Assembly (NCBI GenBank): GCA_012798975.1 | Contig: JAAZME010000148.1 | Span: 1-7,031 of the forward strand | DNA from: Gallicola sp. | Lineage (GTDB): Bacteria > Bacillota > Clostridia > Tissierellales > Peptoniphilaceae | Length of the DNA: 7,031 bases | Direction: 5' to 3' | Shown here: in pieces, positions 1 through 5,341 of the stretch | Position numbering within the stretch: position 1 is the stretch's first letter | Layout of the letters: every line of letters starts with the position of its first letter | Translations under genes and position numbers: made by a program | The notes under the pieces: generated by a model | The model's input: the letters and a program-made list of their open reading frames with translations, nothing else | Told to the model about the DNA's origin: nothing | Databases searched by the model: none

Positions 1-4
1 CCAT
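1..4 (-). CDS. Probable start of a gene running off the left edge
   Basis: Only ATG plus one base is visible, so the product cannot be named. A start is inferred because the minus strand has AGGAG at 11-15 with exactly 6 bases to the ATG, a canonical Gram-positive arrangement. A second AGGAG at 18-22 sits just upstream, and a candidate promoter lies at 55-83. The call would fail if the reading frame closes soon after the edge. Confidence 0.4.
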
Positions 5-54
5 TTTTCTCTCCTATCTCCTATTAAATTAAGTATAAATGCATATACAAATTT

Positions 55-83
55 AGTATATCATAATTGATGGGAAGTGTGGA
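55..83 (-). promoter_or_regulatory. Candidate sigma-A promoter for the left-edge gene
   Basis: On the minus strand, TCCACA (78-83, 4 of 6 consensus) is followed after 17 bases by TATACT (55-60, 5 of 6). The predicted start near 48 would give a leader of about 45 bases before the AGGAG sites and the ATG at 4. The -35 box is weak, so this is tentative. Confidence 0.35.
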
Positions 84-132
84 GTATAAGAGGGGGAGGG
101 GGAGGGAATAGTAGAAACATGAAGCTTGGTTC

Positions 133-155
133 TTTTCTGTTAAAAAAACAGAAAA
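133..155. repeat. Perfect 9-bp inverted repeat in the spacer
   Basis: TTTTCTGTT (133-141) pairs with AACAGAAAA (147-155) around a five-A loop. It has only two G:C pairs and no T-run after it on either strand, so it is unlikely to be a terminator. Its role is unknown. Confidence 0.5.
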
Positions 156-181
156 CACCATTTAAGCCATAATTTTTACAA

Positions 182-200
182 TTTAGCAGTAAATGCTAAA
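182..200. repeat. Perfect 7-bp inverted repeat in the spacer
   Basis: TTTAGCA (182-188) and TGCTAAA (194-200) flank a 5-base GTAAA loop. The symmetry could suit a small dimeric regulator or a weak RNA hairpin. No flanking gene start is close, so no role is assigned. Confidence 0.45.
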
Positions 201-259
201 ATTAAGATAAATCGATTATTTGCTTATCTATATATTATTAGAATGAATTATTATTTTTA

Positions 260-297
260 TTAATCTTTTAAAAATCTTTTTAATCTTTGTAAAAATC
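260..297. repeat. Short tandem direct repeat, two units of period 20
   Basis: TTAATCTTTTAAAAATC (260-276) recurs as TTAATCTTTGTAAAAATC (280-297). The second unit differs only by one inserted G. It looks like a local duplication in non-coding A+T-rich DNA. Confidence 0.5.
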
Positions 298-377
298 CTA
301 TACATAATCCCTTCCGGATAACTCAGAATCTGTTCATTTCATTCCCTGCTTTATATTAAACTTTCTTCCATTTTTTC

Positions 378-412
378 AAAAAAAAGGAAGGTGCCGTTCT
401 TGCACTTTCCTT
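378..412 (-). terminator. Intrinsic terminator of the lipoprotein gene
   Basis: On the minus strand AAGGAAAGTGC (412 to 402) pairs with GCACCTTCCTT (394 to 384) across a 7-base loop, with one G:T wobble. The stem runs straight into an uninterrupted T tract (385 to 378). It lies 59 bases past the lipoprotein stop codon and has no equivalent T-run on the plus strand. Confidence 0.85.
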
Positions 413-471
413 CCTTAACTCCCCTCTCCCCTCTTTCACACTACACACTTTCTTTTTAAGCTCTTTCTTTT

Positions 472-1305
472 TTATTGCGCTCTCATTTCTGCATTTTTTG
501 CTTCATCCGGGATGGTGATGGATTCTACATTATCGAAGCCTGTGTAGTTCATTAACACATTCATAGTCATATCCAGGCTTTGAGGCTCTACTCCTTCTAC
601 TCCCAAGTCGATCTCCATTTTCATATTTGGAACATTGACTACAGCTTGTACTGGAAGAAGAGTTTCTTTATCGTAATAGTAGGTTGTGTTTACTTTCATA
701 TTTTCATTAAACTTCATGTTCTGTCCATCTACAGGGGTGTTCGCTGTCATACTGCTGATGGCTTCTGCTGGAAGCGTTCCTGTAATGGTATAGACCTCCT
801 TGCCGCCAACTTCTGCTGTTTCTTCCTGTAAGGTAAAGGCATCTTTGTTTTGTTCCAGCATTCTGGACATAGAGTCTTCCATATTCACACCCTTTGAATC
901 TTTCAATGAAACCACATCTTTTGTCCACTTGTCGGCGATGTTTGAATACGTGATCAGTTCATCTTTGTTCTCAGGATTTTGTTCCGTGAACATTTTCATT
1001 TTCATCTGCTGCTGATCGTTTCCTTGAGAAGAGGTTCCTAAGTCCATCGTCATATCCAATTCCGTCAGCATATTTTCTGTAATCTGTTTCATATTGCCTG
1101 CAGCGTTTGTTTTCAAACTTTGGCCTGCTATATTCATGGTCATATCCATCGTATATTCGGCGGTGTAAGACGTTTTCTTTTTTAGTTCTTCTTGAGATTT
1201 TGTTACTAGCTCCTGTGCATTTTCCGGTTTGCTTATCCCTTGGCATCCTGCAGAGATACCGATAACCAAAGCCAGCATAAGTATTATTTTTATATATTTT
1301 TTCAT
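472..1305 (-). CDS. Met-rich lipoprotein, DUF6612-like
   Basis: Predicted secreted, membrane-anchored lipoprotein of 277 residues. It has a KK-type N-terminus, a hydrophobic core (about 7-17) and a lipobox SAGC with Cys21, the only cysteine. The mature part starts with a Ser/Thr/Lys/Glu-rich stretch and then shows repeated beta-strand patterns. DMTM occurs at 54-57, 84-87 and 245-248, and similar alternation appears at 101-105 and 228-230. Methionine is about 8-9% of residues. From memory this matches the DUF6612 family of Firmicutes lipoproteins, which resemble LolA/LppX half-barrels; ligand and function are unknown. The start is supported by AGGAGG 7 bases upstream. It has its own promoter and terminator, so it is probably monocistronic. 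The family name is fairly likely; the fold comparison is inference. Confidence 0.85.
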   Translation of the reverse strand: MKKYIKIILMLALVIGISAGCQGISKPENAQELVTKSQEELKKKTSYTAEYTMDMTMNIAGQSLKTNAAGNMKQITENMLTELDMTMDLGTSSQGNDQQQMKMKMFTEQNPENKDELITYSNIADKWTKDVVSLKDSKGVNMEDSMSRMLEQNKDAFTLQEETAEVGGKEVYTITGTLPAEAISSMTANTPVDGQNMKFNENMKVNTTYYYDKETLLPVQAVVNVPNMKMEIDLGVEGVEPQSLDMTMNVLMNYTGFDNVESITIPDEAKNAEMRAQ

Positions 1306-1327
1306 ACTAATCCCTCCTATTTTGATT

Positions 1328-1336
1328 ATTATAACA
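1328..1336 (-). promoter_or_regulatory. Extended -10 promoter for the lipoprotein gene
   Basis: The minus strand reads TGTTATAAT, a perfect -10 box with the extended TGn element, which can substitute for a weak -35. No good -35 box lies upstream. The predicted start near 1321 leaves about 16 bases of leader containing the AGGAGG site. Confidence 0.5.
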
Positions 1337-1355
1337 TAGAAATCAATGTCTTCTC

Positions 1356-1385
1356 TTGATGCAGAGAATCTCTTATCGCTATAAT
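1356..1385 (+). promoter_or_regulatory. Sigma-A-like promoter for the HAD gene
   Basis: TTGATG (1356-1361, 4 of 6) and a perfect TATAAT (1380-1385) are separated by 18 bases. The spacer contains the palindrome AGAGAATCTCT (1363-1373), a possible operator. The predicted start near 1392 gives a leader of about 34 bases. The lipoprotein promoter points the other way within 20-60 bases, so this is a compact divergent control region. Confidence 0.55.
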
Positions 1386-1425
1386 CTATTTTTTTCAGTA
1401 TACTATCTTTAAGGATGGTGATTCT

Positions 1426-1896
1426 ATGTTGAATTTCTTAATACCAGGACATGATAATGTAAAGATCGAAAATATTTTAATTGATTTTAATGGAACTCTT
1501 GCAGTTGACGGAATCCTTCACGAAGGCATAGCGGATAAACTGGCTGAACTGTCTAAAATTGTTGATATTACTGTTGTTTCTGCCGATACCAACTGTACTA
1601 TAAAAGAGCAGCTCAAAAATGTTCCTATCGAAGTTCGGGCTTTCGATGGAAAGAATGTGTCAGAAGAAAAGAAAAATATTCTCAGACAATTAAACCCAGT
1701 CCGAACTGCCGTTATCGGAAACGGGTTTAATGACCATAAAATGATGCGAGAAGCACGTGTTGCAATCGGCGTCATGGGAGAAGAAGGAATTTACTCCAGC
1801 CTCTTTTCCTTTACAGATATCTGTGTGTCTAGTATCCACGACGCCTTGGATTTATTCTTAAAACCAAACCGCATTATCGCAACGATGCGGAAATAA
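1426..1896 (+). CDS. HAD-family hydrolase, soluble P-type-ATPase-like
   Basis: A cytosolic 156-residue protein made of the HAD core alone, without a cap domain. Motif I is DFNGTLA with the nucleophile candidate Asp20, and the usual second Asp is Asn22. Motif II is VVSADT with Ser52. A motif III lysine is probably Lys82 or Lys83, and motif IV is GNGFND (98-103). The N-terminal IPG before motif I and the C-terminal KPNRIIATMR fit the COG4087 'soluble P-type ATPase' proteins as I remember them; that group resembles the phosphorylation domain of metal pumps but has no membrane part. Substrate is unknown. The start has a partial ribosome site, AAGGATGGTG, 5 bases upstream. It is the only plus-strand gene and converges on yqeC with 8 bases between stops. 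Confidence 0.85.
   Translation: MLNFLIPGHDNVKIENILIDFNGTLAVDGILHEGIADKLAELSKIVDITVVSADTNCTIKEQLKNVPIEVRAFDGKNVSEEKKNILRQLNPVRTAVIGNGFNDHKMMREARVAIGVMGEEGIYSSLFSFTDICVSSIHDALDLFLKPNRIIATMRK
1859..1890 (-). terminator. Possible yqeC terminator inside the HAD gene
   Basis: On the minus strand CCGCAT (1890 to 1885) pairs with ATGCGG (1874 to 1869), extended by one T:G pair. The hairpin is followed by TTTGGTTTTA (1868 to 1859). The stem is encoded by the last codons of the HAD gene (residues 148-155), starting 15 bases past the yqeC stop. The T tract is interrupted by GG, so strength is uncertain. Confidence 0.45.
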
Positions 1897-1904
1897 CATT
1901 CAAA

Positions 1905-2648
1905 TTACTCCCCTATTAAACTCATTACCAGAATGTCTTTGATAGGGGCGTTTTTTTTCTGCAGAATATTTCGTATCCTCTCTCCTCTTTCTCTAAGAAT
2001 CAAGTCGTCGGCTTTATTTAGAATAAGTACTTTTTCTTTACCGGAAGCGTTTTTAAATAGTCCTTGGGGATGGAGAACAAGTTTAGCAACGATCTCTTCG
2101 TCGATAAACTTTTCATCCTGAATGCCTAGAATTTTTTTGAATATTTCTACACGGTGAACATTCTCTTCTTCGATTTTCTTTCCTAGACTGTCTAGTCCAA
2201 CCACCCCGATAACAAGGTCTGTCGTATAAGGGTTTAAAGGTTCGTCTTCCCTAGGAGCTTTGATCGGTTTTCTTCTGGCTCCGTCTGTTTCTACTAGAAT
2301 ATGATCGAAGATATTCATGTCTTTCATTTTATCTATGAAAGACATTTCAACACCTTTCACTTTATCAATGCGTACCATTGAACCGATTAAGACTGTGATT
2401 TTCCCAGATTCTGCAGAATTCTTTAGTATACTATGATCTTCTCTTATTTCTTCTTCTGTTAAAAAGAAGTCATAGTCTCCTTCTTCCGGCATCATCATGG
2501 CTGTGGTAGTCGTTACAAGAACTTTCCGTCCTTCTTCTGCAAGCTCTCTGGCTAAACGTTTCATCGTCGTTGTCTTGCCGCCGCCTCCTGCAATGGAGAT
2601 GACTTTTTTATCCCCTTCTATAATTTCCAGTCTCTTTGCTAGATTCAT
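1905..2648 (-). CDS. yqeC: YqeC, selenium-dependent molybdenum hydroxylase accessory protein
   Basis: A cytosolic P-loop protein of 247 residues, about the family's usual length. The Walker A loop is GGGGKTT (21-27) after a short beta-strand VISIAG. Further recognisable blocks are the TTTTAMMMP strand (47-54), LVETDGARRKPIKAP (118-132), EPLNPYTTDLVIGVVGLDSLG (136-156) and ILNKAD (209-214). YqeC is known by genome association with selenium-dependent molybdenum hydroxylases (xanthine dehydrogenase type) and is thought to help cofactor maturation; the exact reaction is not established. The start is backed by GAGGGAGA just upstream. It lies 17 bases after the unknown 145-residue gene, so co-transcription is likely. 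No selD, yqeB or hydroxylase gene is in view. Its 3' end doubles as terminator DNA for the opposing HAD gene. Confidence 0.88.
   Translation of the reverse strand: MNLAKRLEIIEGDKKVISIAGGGGKTTTMKRLARELAEEGRKVLVTTTTAMMMPEEGDYDFFLTEEEIREDHSILKNSAESGKITVLIGSMVRIDKVKGVEMSFIDKMKDMNIFDHILVETDGARRKPIKAPREDEPLNPYTTDLVIGVVGLDSLGKKIEEENVHRVEIFKKILGIQDEKFIDEEIVAKLVLHPQGLFKNASGKEKVLILNKADDLILRERGERIRNILQKKNAPIKDILVMSLIGE
1910..1958 (+). terminator. Intrinsic terminator of the HAD gene, inside yqeC
   Basis: On the plus strand CCCCTATTAAA (1910-1920) pairs with TTTGATAGGGG (1938-1948), with one wobble. An inner CATT/AATG helix closes a 5-base loop. CG and then eight Ts (1951-1958) follow. It starts 13 bases past the HAD stop codon and lies wholly within the last codons of yqeC, where the T run encodes the two lysines near residue 231. 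The minus strand lacks a T tail, so the structure acts in one direction. Confidence 0.75.
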
Positions 2649-2665
2649 ATCTTCTCCCTCTGAGA

Positions 2666-3103
2666 TTATAATTCCTTTTCCAATTTTTCAAGTCCTATGC
2701 GGACCGTAGTGGAGTAATATAGAATGCGTTCTTCCAGTCCAGATGCTTCCATCTCGTAAAAATAGTCGGCAATATTTTCATCTATTCCCAACTCCTCAGC
2801 CAGTTCTTTAACTTTTCGGCTATAAGGATTGTCTTTGTTTTTGCTGGTGAACACTCCATAGGAGTACAGTCCCAGCATATAGCTGTTTGTATGATAGGGT
2901 GATTTTGATCCTAAACTGATTACTGCTAAATCTTCGTCTCTTAAATCCTTTTCGATTTCCAGCTGGATCCAGAGAGGTTCTGCCTGTGATCTAAATTCTG
3001 CTTCGAACTCTTCCGCCTTATGGGGAAAGGCTCTCGAATAAATATTTTTAAATCCAACTAAATTTCCTAGTTTGTAACTCATAAACAACTCATTATTTCT
3101 CAT
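2666..3103 (-). CDS. Unrecognised 145-residue protein, upstream partner of yqeC
   Basis: I do not recognise this family. It is a soluble, acidic, largely helical-looking protein with no signal peptide, membrane segment, cysteine or metal motif. Noticeable blocks are an aromatic N-terminal part (MSYKLGNLVGFKNIYSRAF), a glycine/serine/tyrosine-rich middle (VISLGSKSPYHTNSYMLGLYSYGVF), and a charged C-terminus ending in LEKLEKEL. A longer frame opening with TTG at 3121 exists, but AAGGAG at 3110-3115 sits 6 bases before the ATG at 3103, which decides the start. The stop lies 17 bases before yqeC, pointing to one transcript and perhaps a related role; that link is inference only. An intrinsic terminator ends just upstream, so expression may depend on readthrough or a promoter I cannot see. 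Confidence 0.8.
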   Translation of the reverse strand: MRNNELFMSYKLGNLVGFKNIYSRAFPHKAEEFEAEFRSQAEPLWIQLEIEKDLRDEDLAVISLGSKSPYHTNSYMLGLYSYGVFTSKNKDNPYSRKVKELAEELGIDENIADYFYEMEASGLEERILYYSTTVRIGLEKLEKEL

Positions 3104-3109
3104 AAAATA

Positions 3110-3115
3110 CTCCTT
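3110..3115 (-). promoter_or_regulatory. Ribosome site fixing the start of the 145-residue protein
   Basis: AAGGAG on the minus strand lies 6 bases before the ATG at 3103. The alternative TTG start at 3121 would read through this site as codons and has the terminator hairpin directly before it, so it is unlikely to be used. Confidence 0.8.
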
Positions 3116-3119
3116 ATAC

Positions 3120-3147
3120 AAAAACCCGGAGGCAATCGCTCCGGGTT
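3120..3147 (-). terminator. Intrinsic terminator of the pirin gene
   Basis: The minus strand has a perfect 9-bp stem, AACCCGGAG (3147 to 3139) with CTCCGGGTT (3131 to 3123), and a 7-base loop. Three Ts follow the stem, which itself ends in TT. The stem is G+C-rich and strong but the T tail is short, so partial readthrough is possible. It sits 10 bases past the pirin stop and 4 bases before the next ribosome site. Confidence 0.65.
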
Positions 3148-3157
3148 CTCTTCAAAA

Positions 3158-4150
3158 TTATTCTTTAGGATTTTCCCCTCTGCTGGAAACTCTTCCGGTT
3201 CCTACTTCATGAAGCGGATCTCTCTCATCCCAAGGCCATCCGCCGTATTGATTTTCCCAATAATCCCGGTATCCCTGTAGGACTTCTTCCATTGTATTCA
3301 TAATCATCGGTCCATCGTTGATAATCGGTTCATTCAAAGGTTCTGCTTCTAAAAGCAGCAGTCTTGAAGGGCTGTCTTCTGTTCGAATCACAAAATCAGC
3401 GTCTCCTTTTAACTTCAGACTTCTTTTGCCTTCCACTTTATCCTCATCGATAAATACATATTCTCCTTCATAAGGATATAGATTACGATTCAACGTTGAA
3501 CTAACACCGTTGATAGCTACTTCGGAATTCGGAGCTAAATCTAACAGAAGGATTCTAAAATGACTTCTTTCATCGTATGCCCAAGAGCTTTCTGTCGCTT
3601 TTGGCCCTTCTTCTCCGTTAAAATTCCCAGTGATGACTTTGACTTTCACTCCATCTTTCTCAACTACTGGAATATCTTCTCTCCAAAACATTTTATAATC
3701 GCAGTCTACTAATTTGTTCCAGCTTGGCAAACTTAGCCATAGTTGGAACAGTTCTGTACGATTCGGCTTGTCGATATTAACTAAAGGAAACATTTCTGTG
3801 TGGCGGATGCCGTTTCCTGCCGTCATCCACTGCACATCTCCTGCTGAATATCTTCCATGATCTCCATGGGAGTCATGATGGTCCACCCATCCGTCTAAAA
3901 CAATAGATACTGTTTCGAATCCTCTATGGCTATGAACCGGGAATCCTGGTCTGCGGTCGCCGTAATACAGTCTAAAATCCAGATCATGATCTAAATCTTT
4001 CCCTGGAGTATGACCTTCCATATCTTCTTTTTTCACCTGCTCGATGCCATCACCCTCGGGGTAATAGTCAATATGATGAAATTTTCCAACCCAAGGATCT
4101 CTGGGATTCTCTCTAAATGTAAACTCGTTATTTTCAATAATCGCTGACAT
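3158..4150 (-). CDS. Pirin family protein
   Basis: A cytosolic double-cupin (pirin) protein of 330 residues, slightly longer than many bacterial pirins. The N-terminal cupin carries the family signature PVHSHRGFET (71-80) and VQWMTAGNGIRHTEM (106-120). By comparison with known pirins the iron ligands are His73, His75, His117 and Glu119, and all are present. The C-terminal cupin ends with the usual GPMIMNTMEEV block (about residues 283-293). A hydrophilic tail after the WPWDERDP segment makes up the extra length. Bacterial pirins include quercetin 2,3-dioxygenases and redox or metabolic regulators; which applies here cannot be told. The ribosome site AAAGGA lies about 7 bases before the ATG. 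It follows the GNAT gene by 112 bases, with a candidate promoter between. Confidence 0.92.
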   Translation of the reverse strand: MSAIIENNEFTFRENPRDPWVGKFHHIDYYPEGDGIEQVKKEDMEGHTPGKDLDHDLDFRLYYGDRRPGFPVHSHRGFETVSIVLDGWVDHHDSHGDHGRYSAGDVQWMTAGNGIRHTEMFPLVNIDKPNRTELFQLWLSLPSWNKLVDCDYKMFWREDIPVVEKDGVKVKVITGNFNGEEGPKATESSWAYDERSHFRILLLDLAPNSEVAINGVSSTLNRNLYPYEGEYVFIDEDKVEGKRSLKLKGDADFVIRTEDSPSRLLLLEAEPLNEPIINDGPMIMNTMEEVLQGYRDYWENQYGGWPWDERDPLHEVGTGRVSSRGENPKE

Positions 4151-4208
4151 GATTACATCCTTTCTATTTTCTATCGTTCATATTTAATTCATTCATATAT
4201 ACACTACA

Positions 4209-4214
4209 ATTATA
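4209..4214 (-). promoter_or_regulatory. Candidate -10 box for the pirin gene
   Basis: A perfect TATAAT lies on the minus strand about 59 bases before the pirin start. No good -35 hexamer stands 16-18 bases upstream (TTATTC at best) and there is no extended TGn. The call rests on this box and the absence of a terminator after the GNAT gene. Confidence 0.35.
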
Positions 4215-4262
4215 TTTACCCAAGATATTTTGAATAAATCGAATTCATCTCTTTGAAAGACT

Positions 4263-4691
4263 TCAATCCTTACCTTTCCATTTCATAAGATACTCTTCTT
4301 CTCCCGTATCTACATCCTGCTGTACTTTTATACAGGAAAAACCCTCTCCTAGATAAAAATGGATCGCATCTTTGTTTTTCTTATACACATAAGCTCTTAA
4401 TTTCTTTCGTTTTGATTTCGCCTTTTTCATCAGCTTCTTGCCAATCCCTTTAAACTGCCATTTTTTATCCACAAAAAGACCTTCTATCCTATTATTCTTC
4501 AATCCGATAAAACCTCTGATATGATCTTCTTTTTCATAGATATACACCTCGGCATTTCGAATTTCTTTTTCCACTTCCGATGCCATCTTGATCCAATAGT
4601 CTTTTTCTATAAAGGAATGGGCTTTTATATTCTGCTCCAGCCAGATTTCCATCACTTCAGGAATATCTTTCTTTTTTAACTTCCGCACCAT
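4263..4691 (-). CDS. GNAT family N-acetyltransferase
   Basis: A small cytosolic acetyltransferase of 142 residues covering one GNAT domain. Motif A, which binds acetyl-CoA pyrophosphate, is Q79-F-K-G82-I-G84 after the beta-4 strand GLFVD (71-75). The C-terminal AIHFYLGEGF (109-118) is motif B, with Tyr113 the usual general-acid position. The N-terminal part, with IWLEQNIKAHSFI, resembles the YjaB/YiaC branch of E. coli, some of which are reported lysine acetyltransferases; the substrate here is unknown. The protein is very lysine-rich. The ribosome site is weak (GGTG about 7 bases upstream). It lies 109 bases after DUF421 with no clear terminator between them. Confidence 0.88.
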   Translation of the reverse strand: MVRKLKKKDIPEVMEIWLEQNIKAHSFIEKDYWIKMASEVEKEIRNAEVYIYEKEDHIRGFIGLKNNRIEGLFVDKKWQFKGIGKKLMKKAKSKRKKLRAYVYKKNKDAIHFYLGEGFSCIKVQQDVDTGEEEYLMKWKGKD

Positions 4692-4737
4692 TTACAACAC
4701 CATCCCCCTCTTCTGTTTAGGAATAATACTACTTTAT

Positions 4738-4743
4738 ATTATA
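4738..4743 (-). promoter_or_regulatory. Candidate -10 box for the GNAT gene
   Basis: A perfect TATAAT lies on the minus strand about 47 bases before the GNAT start, with a poor TTACCT -35 box 17 bases upstream (4761-4766). A 9-bp inverted repeat, TCTTCTGTT (4709-4717) and AACAGAAGA (4769-4777), is centred almost on it. Confidence 0.38.
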
Positions 4744-4800
4744 TACCAAATAAGAAGGGAAGGTAATGAACAGAAGAACCCGCTCTTTAAACCGTCTTCA

Positions 4801-5265
4801 TTACGATTTCTCTTTAATTACGCTGAAAGAACCGTCTCCTTCCATAATACCGTATTTTATATTTTCTTCGCTGACTTCTCCATGTTCCCGCAATATTTCA
4901 TAGAGTTCTTTTTTAGATAGTTTCAATTTCTCTAAGCTGTCCTGCTTTATTTCCCCTTTGTAAATCACCATCACAGGATTAGCGGATACTTTATCTCTTA
5001 AAGCTGGAGAATAAAACATAATCATATCTAAAATCTTATTGGCAAGAAAAATAGCTATGAAAGCTATCCCTCCTCCAAATATCGTCTCATTTCCTCCCAG
5101 CATAGAAGGGGCTGTCAATTCTGCTATTAAAAGAACAAAAACAAGATCTGGCACACTTAAGTTCCCCATCTCTTTTCGCCCAAAAAAACGTATAATAAAT
5201 ACAATTAAAAGATATAATCCAACCGTCCTTAGAACTATTCCGCCATACTCTATTAAAACTTCCAT
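4801..5265 (-). CDS. DUF421 (YetF-type) membrane protein
   Basis: An integral membrane protein of 154 residues with three hydrophobic segments, roughly 8-27, 40-57 and 64-84, then a soluble C-terminal domain. Family marks are GRKEMG (29-34), SVPDLVFVLLIAE (37-49), and the C-terminal LREHGEVSEENIKYGIMEGDGSFSVIK (125-151). It is a short single-domain version; many Bacillus relatives are about 200 residues. The molecular role of DUF421 is unsettled, though several Bacillus members are linked to spores or stress. GGAGG lies 7 bases before the ATG. The SDR terminator ends only about 20 bases upstream and I see no good promoter between, so how this gene is expressed is unclear. Confidence 0.88.
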   Translation of the reverse strand: MEVLIEYGGIVLRTVGLYLLIVFIIRFFGRKEMGNLSVPDLVFVLLIAELTAPSMLGGNETIFGGGIAFIAIFLANKILDMIMFYSPALRDKVSANPVMVIYKGEIKQDSLEKLKLSKKELYEILREHGEVSEENIKYGIMEGDGSFSVIKEKS

Positions 5266-5287
5266 TCTTTTCCTCCAACTCTATTTT

Positions 5288-5323
5288 AAAGAACAAAATA
5301 ACAGAGAGGTTTTCCTCTGTTAT
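5288..5323 (-). terminator. Intrinsic terminator of the SDR gene
   Basis: On the minus strand ATAACAGAG (5323 to 5315) pairs perfectly with CTCTGTTAT (5306 to 5298) across an 8-base loop. A slipped pairing with a tetraloop is also possible. TTTGTTCTTT follows. It starts 19 bases past the SDR stop codon. The plus strand has a much weaker tail. Confidence 0.82.
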
Positions 5324-5341
5324 CTTAGTGCTTCTTTTAAA

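Larger units (their letters stand above)
5..471. other. Non-coding A+T-rich spacer between the left-edge gene and the lipoprotein gene
   Basis: I see no credible gene here. From the left it holds a leader and candidate promoter (11-83) and a purine tract of G runs at 92-106. Two perfect inverted repeats follow (133-155 and 182-200), then a short tandem repeat (260-297) and the lipoprotein terminator (378-412). A pyrimidine-rich stretch (about 419-470) covers the 3' untranslated region of the lipoprotein gene. The middle, about 160-370, is very A+T-rich and otherwise unremarkable. Confidence 0.7.

Noticed and set aside
72..106. Four-run G-quadruplex on the plus strand
   Set aside because: Only three adjacent G runs exist; a fourth (72-74) would need a 17-base loop, so a stable three-tetrad structure is doubtful.
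133..155. Inverted repeat considered as a terminator
   Set aside because: The stem is almost all A:T and no T-run follows it on either strand; no gene ends nearby.
580..1015. Plus-strand open frames opposite the lipoprotein gene
   Set aside because: They lie antisense to a well-supported gene, have no ribosome sites and give low-complexity Cys/Phe/Ser-rich products typical of reverse-frame shadows.
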